Shown here: positions 37,792-48,752 of the stretch, piece after piece
Layout: each line of letters begins with the position of its first letter
Numbering within the stretch: position 1 is the first letter of the stretch
Assembly (NCBI RefSeq): GCF_024753255.1
Contig: NZ_JANUHA010000010.1
Span: forward strand, 121,667 to 185,666
DNA from: Massilia agri
GTDB lineage: Bacteria; Pseudomonadota; Gammaproteobacteria; Burkholderiales; Burkholderiaceae_D
DNA length: 64,000 nt
Direction: 5' to 3'
Made by a program: the position numbers and the translations under genes
Notes under the pieces: generated by a model
Seen by the model: the letters and a program-made list of their open reading frames with translations, nothing else
What the model was told of the DNA's origin: nothing
Databases searched by the model: none

Positions 37792-38873
37792 TGCGCTTCT
37801 CCTTCGATATAGACGGCTTTGATGTTGAGCTCGCGGTCGAGCACGACGAAATCGGCATGGCAGCCCGGCGCCAGGCGGCCGCGCCGGGTTTCGCCGAGGT
37901 AGTCGGCGGCATTGGTCGACACGCGCCGGCTGGCTTCTTCGAGCGGCAGGCCGATCTTCACCAGGTTGCGCAGGGCCTGGTCCATGGTCAGGGTGCTGCC
38001 GGCGAGGGTGCCGTCGGCCAGGCGCACGCCGCCCATGCACTTGTGGACCACCTGGCGGCCCAGCATGTACTGGCCGTCCGGCATGCCGGCGGCGGCGGTC
38101 GAATCGGTCACGCAGAACAGCTTCGGGATGCAGCGCAGCGCGGTCTTGATCGCGCCCGGGTGCACGTGCAGCAGGTCGGGGATGATCTCGGCGTATTCGG
38201 CGTGGGCCAGGGCCGCGCCGACCATGCCGGGGTCGCGGTGGTGCAGGCCGGGCATGGCGTTGAACAGGTGGGTGAAGCCGGCCGCGCCGTGCTCCAGGGC
38301 CTGGACGCCGTGTTCGTAGGTCCCGCTGGTGTGGCCGATCTGCACGCGGATGCCGGCGTCGGCGATGGCGCGCACCAGCGCCATGTGACCGTCGATCTCG
38401 GGCGCCACCGTGATCAGGCGCATCGGCGCCTGGTCGTTGAAACGGTTCACCTCATCCAGCGTGGCTTCGCGCGCATAGGGCGGCTGGGCGCCCAGCTTGC
38501 CCGAATTGATATAGGGGCCTTCCAGGTGCACGCCGAGGATGCGCGCCTCGCCCTTGCCGCGGGACTTGCAGGCCGCGCCGATGGCGTCGAGCGCCTGCTG
38601 GATGTCCTCGACCGGGGCGGTCATGGTGGTGGCAAGGAGAGCGGTGGTGCCGTGCTTCGCATGCAGGGCGGCGATCACGTGGGGGGCGTCGCCGCCTTCC
38701 ATCATGTCGCGCCCGGCGCCGCCGTGCACGTGCACGTCGATGAAGCCGGGCAGGATGTAGTCGTCGCCGTTGGCGGCCGGGTCGACTTCGTGGCCGTCGA
38801 CGCCTTCGATGAAGGCCCCATGGCGCAGTTCGCCGTGGATCCAGCCAGTGGGGGTGAGGATGTTGCCTTTCAT
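37788..38873 (-). CDS. nagA: N-acetylglucosamine-6-phosphate deacetylase
   Basis: NagA removes acetate from GlcNAc-6-P. The 361 residues follow the amidohydrolase fold: GFIDVHVHGGAGRDMMEG with the HxH metal site near residue 47, LGVHLEGPYIN near 118, IGHTSGTYEHGVQALEHG near 185, THLFNAM near 207, and the catalytic Asp in VTDSTAAAG near 265. ATG 38873 follows AAGGAC. It overlaps the kinase gene by four bases at its start and the SIS gene by four at its end. Confidence 0.97.
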   Translation of the reverse strand: MKGNILTPTGWIHGELRHGAFIEGVDGHEVDPAANGDDYILPGFIDVHVHGGAGRDMMEGGDAPHVIAALHAKHGTTALLATTMTAPVEDIQQALDAIGAACKSRGKGEARILGVHLEGPYINSGKLGAQPPYAREATLDEVNRFNDQAPMRLITVAPEIDGHMALVRAIADAGIRVQIGHTSGTYEHGVQALEHGAAGFTHLFNAMPGLHHRDPGMVGAALAHAEYAEIIPDLLHVHPGAIKTALRCIPKLFCVTDSTAAAGMPDGQYMLGRQVVHKCMGGVRLADGTLAGSTLTMDQALRNLVKIGLPLEEASRRVSTNAADYLGETRRGRLAPGCHADFVVLDRELNIKAVYIEGEAQ

Positions 38874-39748
38874 TGCTGTGTCCTTATCAAGTGGCGCCGA
38901 ATCATGCGCAGTGCGCCGGCGGCCGAGTCGCCCTGGGCCGGCACGCAGCGCGCCAGCGTTTCGGCCGGCAGCCAGGCGCGCAGCACGTCGCCGAGGCCGC
39001 CGCACAGGGCCAGCGGCAGGGTGTGGCTGCGGTCGAGGGCGTCGGCGATGGCGGCCGCTTCCCGGCCCGCGTGTTCGAGGATGGCGCGCGCGACCGGGTC
39101 GGTATCCCCATGGGCGACCACGAAGCGCGCCAGGCTGGCGTAGGTGGTCTGGGTGGCCTTGCCGAGCCAGACCTGGACCGCGTCGCGCGAGCCGCCGCAG
39201 AAATCGATCACCTCGCGCGCAAAGGCGCGGCCCTCGGCGCGGCCGTCCAGCACGTGTTCGATGTGATTCAGGGCGCGCAAGCCCATCCAGGCGCCGCTGG
39301 CCTCGTCCCCGGCGGGGAAACCCCAGCCGCCGACTTCCACTTTCGTGCCGTCGGCCAGCATGGCTTCGCCGACGCTGCCGGTGCCGATCGCGACGATGAC
39401 GCCGGGCTTGCCGCCGTGGGCGCCCATCAGCGTGGTGAAACCGTCGGTGTCGAGGGCCAGGGCGGCGTAGCCGGGATTGGCGGCGATGAAGGCCGCGGCC
39501 CAATCCTTGTTGTGCACGCCGGCGAGACCGAGGCCGATGGCGCAGGAGGCGCGTGGTACCGCCGTGATGCCAATGTTGGCGAAGGCGTCGCGCACGGCGC
39601 CGTCGACGGTGGTCCAGGCATTGTCGATGCCGCGCGCGAGGGCGGACGGGCCGCCGCTGGCCTGGGCCAGTTCGGCGCCGTCCGGGCCGGCAAGGCGCAC
39701 GCGGGTGCCGGTGCCGCCGCCGTCGACGCCGATGAGATAGTCGATCAT
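38870..39748 (-). CDS. N-acetylglucosamine kinase (BadF/BadG-type ATPase fold)
   Basis: A 292-aa sugar kinase of the ASKHA fold in the eukaryote-like GlcNAc kinase family (BadF/BadG/BcrA/BcrD). Motifs: the phosphate-1 loop YLIGVDGGGTGTRVRL at residues 4-19, phosphate-2 GVIVAIGTGSVGEAM near 117, and the adenosine motif LALCGGLGDVL near 247. It is the first gene of the operon and makes GlcNAc-6-P for NagA, so the sugar probably enters unphosphorylated. No transporter is encoded nearby. The symbol nagK is likely but the specificity is inferred from context. Confidence 0.9.
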   Translation of the reverse strand: MIDYLIGVDGGGTGTRVRLAGPDGAELAQASGGPSALARGIDNAWTTVDGAVRDAFANIGITAVPRASCAIGLGLAGVHNKDWAAAFIAANPGYAALALDTDGFTTLMGAHGGKPGVIVAIGTGSVGEAMLADGTKVEVGGWGFPAGDEASGAWMGLRALNHIEHVLDGRAEGRAFAREVIDFCGGSRDAVQVWLGKATQTTYASLARFVVAHGDTDPVARAILEHAGREAAAIADALDRSHTLPLALCGGLGDVLRAWLPAETLARCVPAQGDSAAGALRMIRRHLIRTQQ

Positions 39749-39810
39749 GGTGTGAGTGTTCTGCCGAGGAGGTCAGCGCACTATAGGCAGGCGGACAGGG
39801 CCTGTCAACA

Positions 39811-39947
39811 GGTATTTAAGTGGTATGCAAATTTCCTGTGCAACAATCGCCGGGATGGCAAGCAAAGTTTGCATAAGTCGTTGATTATGCAAATCTTTTG
39901 ACTGGTACTGTAACTGGTATTGATTATTCGCCAAAAACGGCTGGTAT
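39811..39947. promoter_or_regulatory. Nag operon control region: TGGTA boxes and a TTTGCATAA dyad
   Basis: (T)GGTA(T) boxes occur at 39811, 39821, 39903, 39915 and 39942, upstream of the GlcNAc kinase start. TGGTAT is the half-site of many GntR/HutC-type regulators of amino sugars. Between them lies a perfect dyad, TTTGCATAA (39868-39876) and TTATGCAAA (39885-39893). The regulator gene itself is outside the window. Confidence 0.6.
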
Positions 39948-39994
39948 GCTCATGCGGGATGGGTGGCGCCGCCGGGCGGCGGCGCCGGAGCGAA

Positions 39995-41365
39995 TTACGG
40001 GGCGCCGTGACGGCTGCCACTGCGGTCGACCGTCAGCAGGCGGGTGTGCTCGTCACCATCATGGCGTGCGCGGCGGCCGGCCTGGCGCTCGTCGCGGCCC
40101 GGCACGTTGACCACGGCATTGCCCGGGCCGCTGACGGCGATCTCGGCGCGCCCGGCATGCAGGCGGCGGCCATCGAGCCCGCCAGAACCGCTGAGCTGGG
40201 CCTTGACCAGCTGGACCTTGCCCTCGACATGGGCGCTGCCCGGGCCGCTCATGCGCAGCAGCAGGCGCTTGCCATCCATGCGCGCGTCCAGGCCGCCGGA
40301 GCCGCGCAGGTCGGCATCCAGGGTGTCGGACACGTTCGCCAGTTCGATGCCGCCGGGGCCGCGCGCCTTGAGCAGGGCGCGGTTGACAATCAGGGCGCCC
40401 GCTTCCAGGTCGCCCGAGCCGGACAGCTCGGCCGTGAGTTCGCCGATCTCGCCGCTCAAGGTGGCATTGCCCGGGCCGGACAGGCGCACCGTGGCCCTGG
40501 GGGCGCGCAGGCCGCTGGCCTGCAGCTCGCCCGAACCGCTCACCTCCGCGTCGAACTTGGTGATCGTGCCGGCGACGCAGGCATTGCCGGGGCCGCGCTG
40601 GGTGGTCGAGGCCGCGTCCACCGCGAGGGCGCAGGCGTCGAAGTCGCCCGAGCCGCTGACTTCGGCGCGCAGTTCGCGCGCGCGGCCGGCGAGCTTCATG
40701 CCACCCGGGCCGGACAGGCGCGCGCTCAGGCGCGCCAGGCGCAGCTCATCGGCTTCCAGGTCGCCCGAACCGCTGAGCGTGGCCGCCAGCTCGTTGCCCA
40801 CCGCCGACAGGCGCACGTCGCCGGGGCCGGACATCGCCAGGTCGACGTTGGCGGCCTTCAGGCGGTGCAGGTCGGCGTCGCCGCTGCCGCTGGCGCGCAC
40901 GGACAGCTCGCGCACCGCGCCGGCGGCCTGCAGGTCGCCGGGGCCGTCGACCGACAGCGTGACGCGCTCACCCGACAGCTGGCTCAGGTCGACGTCGCCG
41001 CTGCCCGACATCCTGAGGCTTTTCAGCTGGCTGGCGGTGATGGCGATGGTGACGGTGTCGCGCCGCTTGCCCCGGCCGAAGTGGAATCCCATGCGCCGCA
41101 CCGGACGCACCACCAGGGTGTCGCCGCGCACCACGGTTTCGATTTCCTCGAGCAGCTTCGGATCGCCCGACAGCTCGACCGCCTGGCGGCCCTGGGCGCG
41201 CACCACGACGTCGTAGGGGCCGGACAGTTCGATGGCGCTGAAGGCCGCCAGCTGGCGCTGCTGCGTGACCGGCTGGCCCGGCGCCTCGGCGTGGCTGGCC
41301 TGGGTGGCGAGGAAGCCCGCCGCGATGGCGGCGGCGAGGAGGGCTGGCTTCAGAATGGTGCGCAT
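39995..41365 (-). CDS. Exported DUF2807-like protein with about 14 GSG/GPG repeats
   Basis: An exported protein of 456 aa. The signal peptide (MRTILKPALLAAAIAAGFLA) is followed by a DUF2807-type head (LAAFSAIELSGPYDVVVRAQ). A right-handed beta solenoid then has about 14 rungs of roughly 20 residues, alternating SGSGD-like and SGPG-like corners, e.g. RMSGSGDVDLSQLSGE, VDGPGDLQAAG, SGSGDLEADELRLA, LSGPGGMKLAG. Ordinary DUF2807 proteins have far fewer. The last 30 residues are basic and unlike the repeats. ATG 41365 is chosen for the signal peptide. Function is unknown; such proteins lie at the envelope surface. Confidence 0.85.
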   Translation of the reverse strand: MRTILKPALLAAAIAAGFLATQASHAEAPGQPVTQQRQLAAFSAIELSGPYDVVVRAQGRQAVELSGDPKLLEEIETVVRGDTLVVRPVRRMGFHFGRGKRRDTVTIAITASQLKSLRMSGSGDVDLSQLSGERVTLSVDGPGDLQAAGAVRELSVRASGSGDADLHRLKAANVDLAMSGPGDVRLSAVGNELAATLSGSGDLEADELRLARLSARLSGPGGMKLAGRARELRAEVSGSGDFDACALAVDAASTTQRGPGNACVAGTITKFDAEVSGSGELQASGLRAPRATVRLSGPGNATLSGEIGELTAELSGSGDLEAGALIVNRALLKARGPGGIELANVSDTLDADLRGSGGLDARMDGKRLLLRMSGPGSAHVEGKVQLVKAQLSGSGGLDGRRLHAGRAEIAVSGPGNAVVNVPGRDERQAGRRARHDGDEHTRLLTVDRSGSRHGAP

Positions 41366-41585
41366 GTTCTTTTTCTTGAAAGGGTATCGGGAGCCTGCAC
41401 GATAGGACAGAGCGGCCGGCGGCGCAGCCGCAAACCGACAGACGCGCGAAAACGGGGAGCAGAATGCAGCCTGAACGGATGGGCAGCCGGCGGCGCCCTG
41501 TCGTGCCGAGCGGAACCCTGTTGGCGTGAGTCGGCGTTTTGGCTTAGCCTGTCCGTCCCGCATATGACACGGTATTGATGTTCAG

Positions 41586-44465
<2,880 letters not shown>

Positions 44466-44608
44466 GAACCGGGCAAGATGTGGCTCGACAGCAACACCAG
44501 CGCCTGCCAGGCCTTGCGCTGCGCGGCGTTCCCGGCCGCCACGGGCCGTGCCGGGTGGGCGGGCAGGGCCGTGGGATGTCATAATGCGGGGATGGAAGGA
44601 GATCTCCC

Positions 44609-44794
44609 GTGATTCGCTATATGGGCACCCGCAAGAACGAGCAGGGCGCGGAGCTGTACGTGTTCCTCGTCAACGGCATGCAGAAGGAAGTGCGTGAGCA
44701 CGCGCTCAAGCAGCATCCCGGCTGCTATGAAGCCTTGCCGGCCACGGTCAAGGCCAGGATCGCGGCCAACCGCGCCTGGTTGTCCAAACTGTAA
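44609..44794 (+). CDS. Small hypothetical protein
   Basis: A 61-residue basic, helical protein (MIRYMGTRKNEQGAELYVFL...ARIAANRAWLSKL). GTG 44609 has AAGGAG seven bases upstream, and a CATAAT box lies 30 bases before. It is not recognised. The good ribosome site and the close coupling to the next gene (3 bases) support a real gene. No membrane segment or motif is visible. Confidence 0.65.
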   Translation: MIRYMGTRKNEQGAELYVFLVNGMQKEVREHALKQHPGCYEALPATVKARIAANRAWLSKL

Positions 44795-44797
44795 GTG

Positions 44798-45274
44798 ATG
44801 CCCGCATTCACACGGCTGGCCGCGCTCGCCTGCCTGGCAACGGCAAGCATCCTGGCGGCCCCGGCCGGCGCCATGCCGTCCACCTTCGGCACCGTGATCG
44901 GCAATGCGCTGCTGTGCCGCAGCCATCTCGAGAACCGCTATTTCCACGATTACCTGACGGCATCCTTCGGCCCGGCCTACAAGCGCGAGGGCGGGGCGTA
45001 CTGGTTCAAGACCGAGGCCACGCTGTGGGGCGCCGAGGTGAAGGAAGTCATGGTCAGCGACGACACCAGCGAGCTGGTCTTCATTGCGGCAATCACCGAC
45101 AGCACCCCCCAGGAACTCGAAAGCGCGATCCGCGCCTCGGTCGGCACCACCTTCCGGGCCGTGGACGCGACGCCTTTCCCTTTGCGCGTTTCGAACCCGG
45201 GCAGCACCATCGCTTACATGAATGACAAAAGCAAAATATACTGCGCAAAGTTCAAATCGATCCCGGTGCGCTGA
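44798..45274 (+). CDS. Exported hypothetical protein
   Basis: A secreted protein of 158 aa with a clear signal peptide (FTRLAALACLATASILAAPAGA). The mature part has two cysteines (LLCRSHLENR and KIYCAKF) and a compact mixed fold with no named family. A GTG three bases upstream is an alternative start. It follows the 61-residue gene by three bases and precedes the ExeA-like gene by 20, so these may be one transcript. Confidence 0.72.
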   Translation: MPAFTRLAALACLATASILAAPAGAMPSTFGTVIGNALLCRSHLENRYFHDYLTASFGPAYKREGGAYWFKTEATLWGAEVKEVMVSDDTSELVFIAAITDSTPQELESAIRASVGTTFRAVDATPFPLRVSNPGSTIAYMNDKSKIYCAKFKSIPVR

Positions 45275-45294
45275 GCGAGCTGCGCCAAAGATGC

Positions 45295-46872
45295 ATGTAT
45301 AACCACTATTTCCACCTGAAGGGTGCGCCGTTCTCGATCGCGCCCGATCCGCGCTACCTGTTCATGAGCGAGCGCCACCGCGAGGCGCTGGCGCACCTGC
45401 TGTACGGGATCGGCAGCGGCGGCGGCTTCGTGCTGCTGACGGGGGAAATCGGGGCCGGCAAGACCACCGTGTGCCGCTGCTTCATCGAGCAGATCCCCGA
45501 GCATTGCCGCCTGGCCTATATCTTCAACCCGCGCCTGAGCGTGGAGGAACTGCTGCAGAGCGTCTGCGACGAGTTCGGCATCCCGCTGCCGGCGGGAGAA
45601 GGTGCGGGCCTGAAGGCCTACGTGGATGCGATCAACCGCCACCTGCTGGAATCGCACGCCCAGGGCCTGAACAATGTGCTCGTCATCGACGAAGCCCAGA
45701 ACCTGTCGGCCGAGGTGCTGGAGCAATTGCGCCTGCTCACCAACCTCGAGACCAATGAGCGCAAGCTGCTCCAGATCATCCTGATCGGCCAGCCCGAGCT
45801 GCGCACCATGCTGGCCCGGCCCGAGCTCGAGCAGCTGGCCCAGCGCGTGATCGCGCGCTACCACCTGGGGCCGCTGACCGAGCCTGAAACCGGCGCCTAT
45901 GTCGCGCACCGCCTGGCGGTGGCGGGGGCGGGCGGCCAGCCGTTTCCGCCCGCGCTGACGCCCCTGGTCCACACGCTCACCCATGGGGTGCCGCGCCGCA
46001 TCAACTTGCTGTGCGACCGCGCCCTGCTTGGCGCCTATGTCGAGAACAGCCCGCAGGTGACCCGCGCCATCCTGAAGAAGGCGGCCGAGGAAGTGTTCGC
46101 GGGAGAACCGGCGCCGCGCCGGTCGCTGCGCGTGCCGGTGGCCGTCGGCGGTGTGCTGGCGGCGGTCGCGCTGAGCGCGGCGGCCTGGCAGGCGCTGCCG
46201 GCGCGCCAGGCGGCGCCGGCGGTGGCCACGGCGCCCAAGCCGGGGGCCACGCCCGTGGCCCACATCGCATCGACAGCGGTGCCGCCGGTCCAGGCCGATG
46301 AAGCCAATGCCCTGCGCGAACTGGCCGCACTGTGGGGCCAGCCCCTGGCTGGAAACGACCCTTGCGAAGCGGCGCTGCGTCTGAACCTGCGCTGCCACCA
46401 GGGGCGCGGCGGCCTGTACGAGCTGCGCCTGCTCGACCGGCCGGCCGTCGTCACCCTGCACGATGGCCCGCGCACGGGTTACGCGGTCCTGACGGCGATG
46501 GACGGCAACAGCGTGCTGCTCAGCGCCGGCGCACGGCGCGAGCGTATCGACCTGGCGAGCTTCGTTGCCCGCTTCGGCGGCGAGTTCACCACCTTCTGGC
46601 GCATGCCGCGCGGCTTTCGCGAGCAGTTGTCCGAGGGCGACCGCGGCCAGGATGTCGACTGGCTGAACGCCAGCCTGGCCGGGATCAACAAGGCGCCCGC
46701 GCCGAAAAGCGACCGTCCTTTCGACGCCAACACGCGCGAATGGCTGCGCCGCTTCCAGGCCGCCCAGGACCTGAAGGCGGACGGCGTGGCCGGCCCGCGC
46801 ACCTTCATGCGCCTGAACCAGCTCACCGGCGTGCCGGAGCCGCGCCTGCTGGCGGCCGCGAACGGAAAATAA
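45295..46872 (+). CDS. ExeA/GspA-type secretion ATPase with peptidoglycan-binding domain
   Basis: A bitopic protein of 525 aa. Residues 1-265 are an AAA ATPase: MYNHYFHLKGAPFSIAPDPR start, Walker A GEIGAGKTT (50-58) and Walker B VLVIDEAQNLS near 128. A membrane helix follows at about 282-300, then a periplasmic part ending in a peptidoglycan-binding motif (DANTREWLRRFQAAQDLKAD near 478). ExeA works with ExeB/GspB to place the type II secretin in the cell wall. The next gene is the GspB-like partner. No other type II secretion gene is in the window, so this pair stands apart from its machine. Confidence 0.92.
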   Translation: MYNHYFHLKGAPFSIAPDPRYLFMSERHREALAHLLYGIGSGGGFVLLTGEIGAGKTTVCRCFIEQIPEHCRLAYIFNPRLSVEELLQSVCDEFGIPLPAGEGAGLKAYVDAINRHLLESHAQGLNNVLVIDEAQNLSAEVLEQLRLLTNLETNERKLLQIILIGQPELRTMLARPELEQLAQRVIARYHLGPLTEPETGAYVAHRLAVAGAGGQPFPPALTPLVHTLTHGVPRRINLLCDRALLGAYVENSPQVTRAILKKAAEEVFAGEPAPRRSLRVPVAVGGVLAAVALSAAAWQALPARQAAPAVATAPKPGATPVAHIASTAVPPVQADEANALRELAALWGQPLAGNDPCEAALRLNLRCHQGRGGLYELRLLDRPAVVTLHDGPRTGYAVLTAMDGNSVLLSAGARRERIDLASFVARFGGEFTTFWRMPRGFREQLSEGDRGQDVDWLNASLAGINKAPAPKSDRPFDANTREWLRRFQAAQDLKADGVAGPRTFMRLNQLTGVPEPRLLAAANGK

Positions 46873-46875
46873 AGC

Positions 46876-47559
46876 ATGTCCTATATCCTCGACGCCCTCA
46901 AGAAGGCCCAGGCGGAGCGCCAGCTCGGCAACGCCCCGACCATCCACGCGCCGCCGCCCATGTATGCGGCGGCTCCTGGCGGCGCCAGCCGCAAGCCCTT
47001 GTACATCGGGCTGGGCGCGGGGGCGATCGGCCTGGCGCTGGCCGGCGTCTTCCTGCTGCGCCAGCCTGCGCCCGTCCCGGTGGTAGAGGTGGCGGCCGCA
47101 CCGGCTCCGGCGCCCGCGCCCGTGACTGTGCCTGCGCCGCCGGTCCCCGTGGCGCTTCCGCCCGAGCCGGTCAAGCCCAGGGAGGCGCCCGTCCAGCCGA
47201 AGCCGACGCCAAGGCCCGTGCCGAAGGCCGAAGCGCCGCGCCGCGCCGAACCGGTGGTGGCCGAGGCGCCGCCGCCCGCGCCGGAACCCACGCGTCCCGT
47301 CCTCGTCGCGGCGGCGCCAGCCGTGGAAGAGAACATCGGCCCGCTCGCCGCCTTGCCGGAAGCGGTGCAGCGTGACATCCCGAAAGTCACCTTCGGCGGC
47401 TATATCTACTCGCCGAACCCGGCCGAACGCCTGCTGCTGGTCGACAAGATGCTGCGCCGCGAAGGAGAAGAGGTCGCGCCCGGCCTGGTGCTGGAGCGCC
47501 TGCTGCCGAAGGCGGCCATCATGAATTACCGCGGCTATCGCTACCGTGTCGCCTACTAG
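46876..47559 (+). CDS. gspB: GspB-like general secretion protein
   Basis: The partner of the ExeA-like ATPase (227 aa). The N-terminus [18 protein letters not shown] is the hallmark of the GspB/ExeB family. One membrane helix follows at about 40-60, then a Pro/Ala-rich stretch of about 90 residues and a C-terminal domain ([20 protein letters not shown]). It starts 3 bases after the ATPase gene. Together they probably couple secretin assembly to peptidoglycan remodelling. Its last 14 bases overlap mobB. Confidence 0.9.
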   Translation: MSYILDALKKAQAERQLGNAPTIHAPPPMYAAAPGGASRKPLYIGLGAGAIGLALAGVFLLRQPAPVPVVEVAAAPAPAPAPVTVPAPPVPVALPPEPVKPREAPVQPKPTPRPVPKAEAPRRAEPVVAEAPPPAPEPTRPVLVAAAPAVEENIGPLAALPEAVQRDIPKVTFGGYIYSPNPAERLLLVDKMLRREGEEVAPGLVLERLLPKAAIMNYRGYRYRVAY

Positions 47560-48079
47560 CCCGGGGGGCCTGCTCGGCGTGGTCGGCTGGTCCGGCAGCG
47601 GCAAGACCTCGCTGCTGGAAGGGCTGATCGCGCGCCTGGCGGGGCAGGGGCTGCGCGTGAACGTCGTCAAGCACAGCCACCACGACGTCGAGCTCGAGCC
47701 GCCGCGCAAGGACAGCGCCCGCCTGCGCATGGCCGGCGCCGCCGAGGTGATGCTGGCCTCGCCCTACCGGGTCGCCATCCTGCGCGAGCTGCGCGGCGCG
47801 CCCGAGCCCTCTCTTGCCGAACACCTGGCGCGCCTGGCGCCGGCGGACCTGACCCTGGTCGAGGGCTATAAATGGGAGCGCATGCCGAAGCTGGAGGTGT
47901 TCCGTCCGGGCCTGGGACGGCCGGCGCTGTATCCGGACGATCCGGACGTGGTCGCGGTGGCCTCGGATGCCCCGTGTCCGCCGGATGCGCGCGGGGTCGC
48001 CTGGCTGGACCTGAACGACCCCGAGCGGGTACTGGATTGGCTGCAAAGCTGGTTGCGGGAACACCCTAAAGTTTCCTGA
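47546..48079 (+). CDS. mobB: Molybdopterin-guanine dinucleotide biosynthesis protein B
   Basis: MobB is a GTP-binding helper of MobA in making bis-MGD cofactor. The protein has 177 aa with Walker [10 protein letters not shown] near residue 13, followed by [20 protein letters not shown] (with the conserved histidines) and the [20 protein letters not shown] motif. The GTG start overlaps the end of gspB by 14 bases. The association with gspB is unusual, and mobA/moeA are not in the window. Confidence 0.93.
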   Translation: MSPTSPGGLLGVVGWSGSGKTSLLEGLIARLAGQGLRVNVVKHSHHDVELEPPRKDSARLRMAGAAEVMLASPYRVAILRELRGAPEPSLAEHLARLAPADLTLVEGYKWERMPKLEVFRPGLGRPALYPDDPDVVAVASDAPCPPDARGVAWLDLNDPERVLDWLQSWLREHPKVS

Positions 48080-48093
48080 AACCGCGCCGTAAA
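48067..48093 (+). promoter_or_regulatory. Sigma-28 (FliA) promoter of the YjfB-family gene
   Basis: TAAAGTTT, 11 bases, GCCGTAAA. The -35 box is perfect and the -10 matches 6/8. It overlaps the last 13 bases of mobB and lies 30 bases before the next ATG. Confidence 0.75.
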
Positions 48094-48122
48094 AGGAGGA
48101 TACGCCTTAATGGGAGAGTCAC

Positions 48123-48320
48123 ATGGACGTGTCCAGCATCGCCAAGCTGTCCACCAGCATCGCCGAAACCGGCCAGCGCCAGGAAGTCAACCTGGCCGTT
48201 CTGAAGAAGGCCCAGCAGATCCAGGCGTCGACCGCGACCCAGTTGCTCGACGCGTTGCCGGCGGTGCAGCAGGCGAACCTGCCGCCGCACCTGGGCAACA
48301 AGATCAATACGACGGCCTGA
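48123..48320 (+). CDS. YjfB-family putative motility protein
   Basis: A 65-residue protein of the YjfB family (MDVSSIAKLSTSIAETGQRQ...NLAVLKKAQQIQASTATQLL). Members are small, helical, have no signal peptide and are often linked to motility. GGGAG precedes ATG 48123. The strong sigma-28 promoter just upstream puts it in the late flagellar regulon, which supports the family's proposed role. Confidence 0.88.
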   Translation: MDVSSIAKLSTSIAETGQRQEVNLAVLKKAQQIQASTATQLLDALPAVQQANLPPHLGNKINTTA

Positions 48321-48446
48321 TCCGCAGTTATTGTCGTATTGGCACGACCGGGCTTCCGCGCGGGCGGACGTCCGGCGTCGCCGCGTCTTGCATCTTTTCC
48401 CCGCCTGATAAATACTGGCGCCCTCGATGACGCCATGGAGTACCGC

Positions 48447-48749
48447 ATGACCCACCGCCACGCCCTGATCGCCGCCGCCCTTGCCGGCGTCTGCGCCGCC
48501 CAGGCCACCGCACAGGACCAGATGGGCGTGCCGAAGGCCGACCAGGAAGCCTGCTACGGTGTCGCCAAGGCCGGCCAGAACGACTGCGGCACCGCGACCC
48601 ACGGCTGCGCCGGCGTCGCCGCCGTCGACAAGGACCCGAACGAGTGGAAATTCGTTGCCAAGGGCACCTGCACCAAGATCGGCGGCTCGCTCGAACCGGG
48701 CAAGACGGCCAAGCCCGCCGAGCCGCCTCCGGCCGAACCGAAAAAATAA
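48447..48749 (+). CDS. bufA1: Bufferin-type RiPP precursor (DUF2282)
   Basis: A 100-residue precursor with a signal peptide ([17 protein letters not shown]) and the DUF2282 core [33 protein letters not shown]. The four core cysteines are C36, C47, C54 and C75; the tail is Pro/Lys-rich. In characterised bufferins an MNIO enzyme converts core cysteines to thiooxazole-type rings. The exported peptide then chelates copper and protects the cell. GGAG lies six bases before ATG 48447; an in-frame ATG at 48435 is possible. The modifying enzyme gene follows after 3 bases. Function is inferred from family and linkage. Confidence 0.9.
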   Translation: MTHRHALIAAALAGVCAAQATAQDQMGVPKADQEACYGVAKAGQNDCGTATHGCAGVAAVDKDPNEWKFVAKGTCTKIGGSLEPGKTAKPAEPPPAEPKK

Positions 48750-48752
48750 GCC

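Noticed and set aside
39995..40090. Frameshift in the C-terminal tail of the DUF2807-like protein
   Set aside because: The tail is unlike the repeats, but no alternative frame gives a recognisable ending.
48340..48362. Sigma-54 promoter before the bufferin gene (TTGGCACG)
   Set aside because: The -24-like box is good but the GC lies 9, not 10, bases from the GG and the -12 region is not TTGC.
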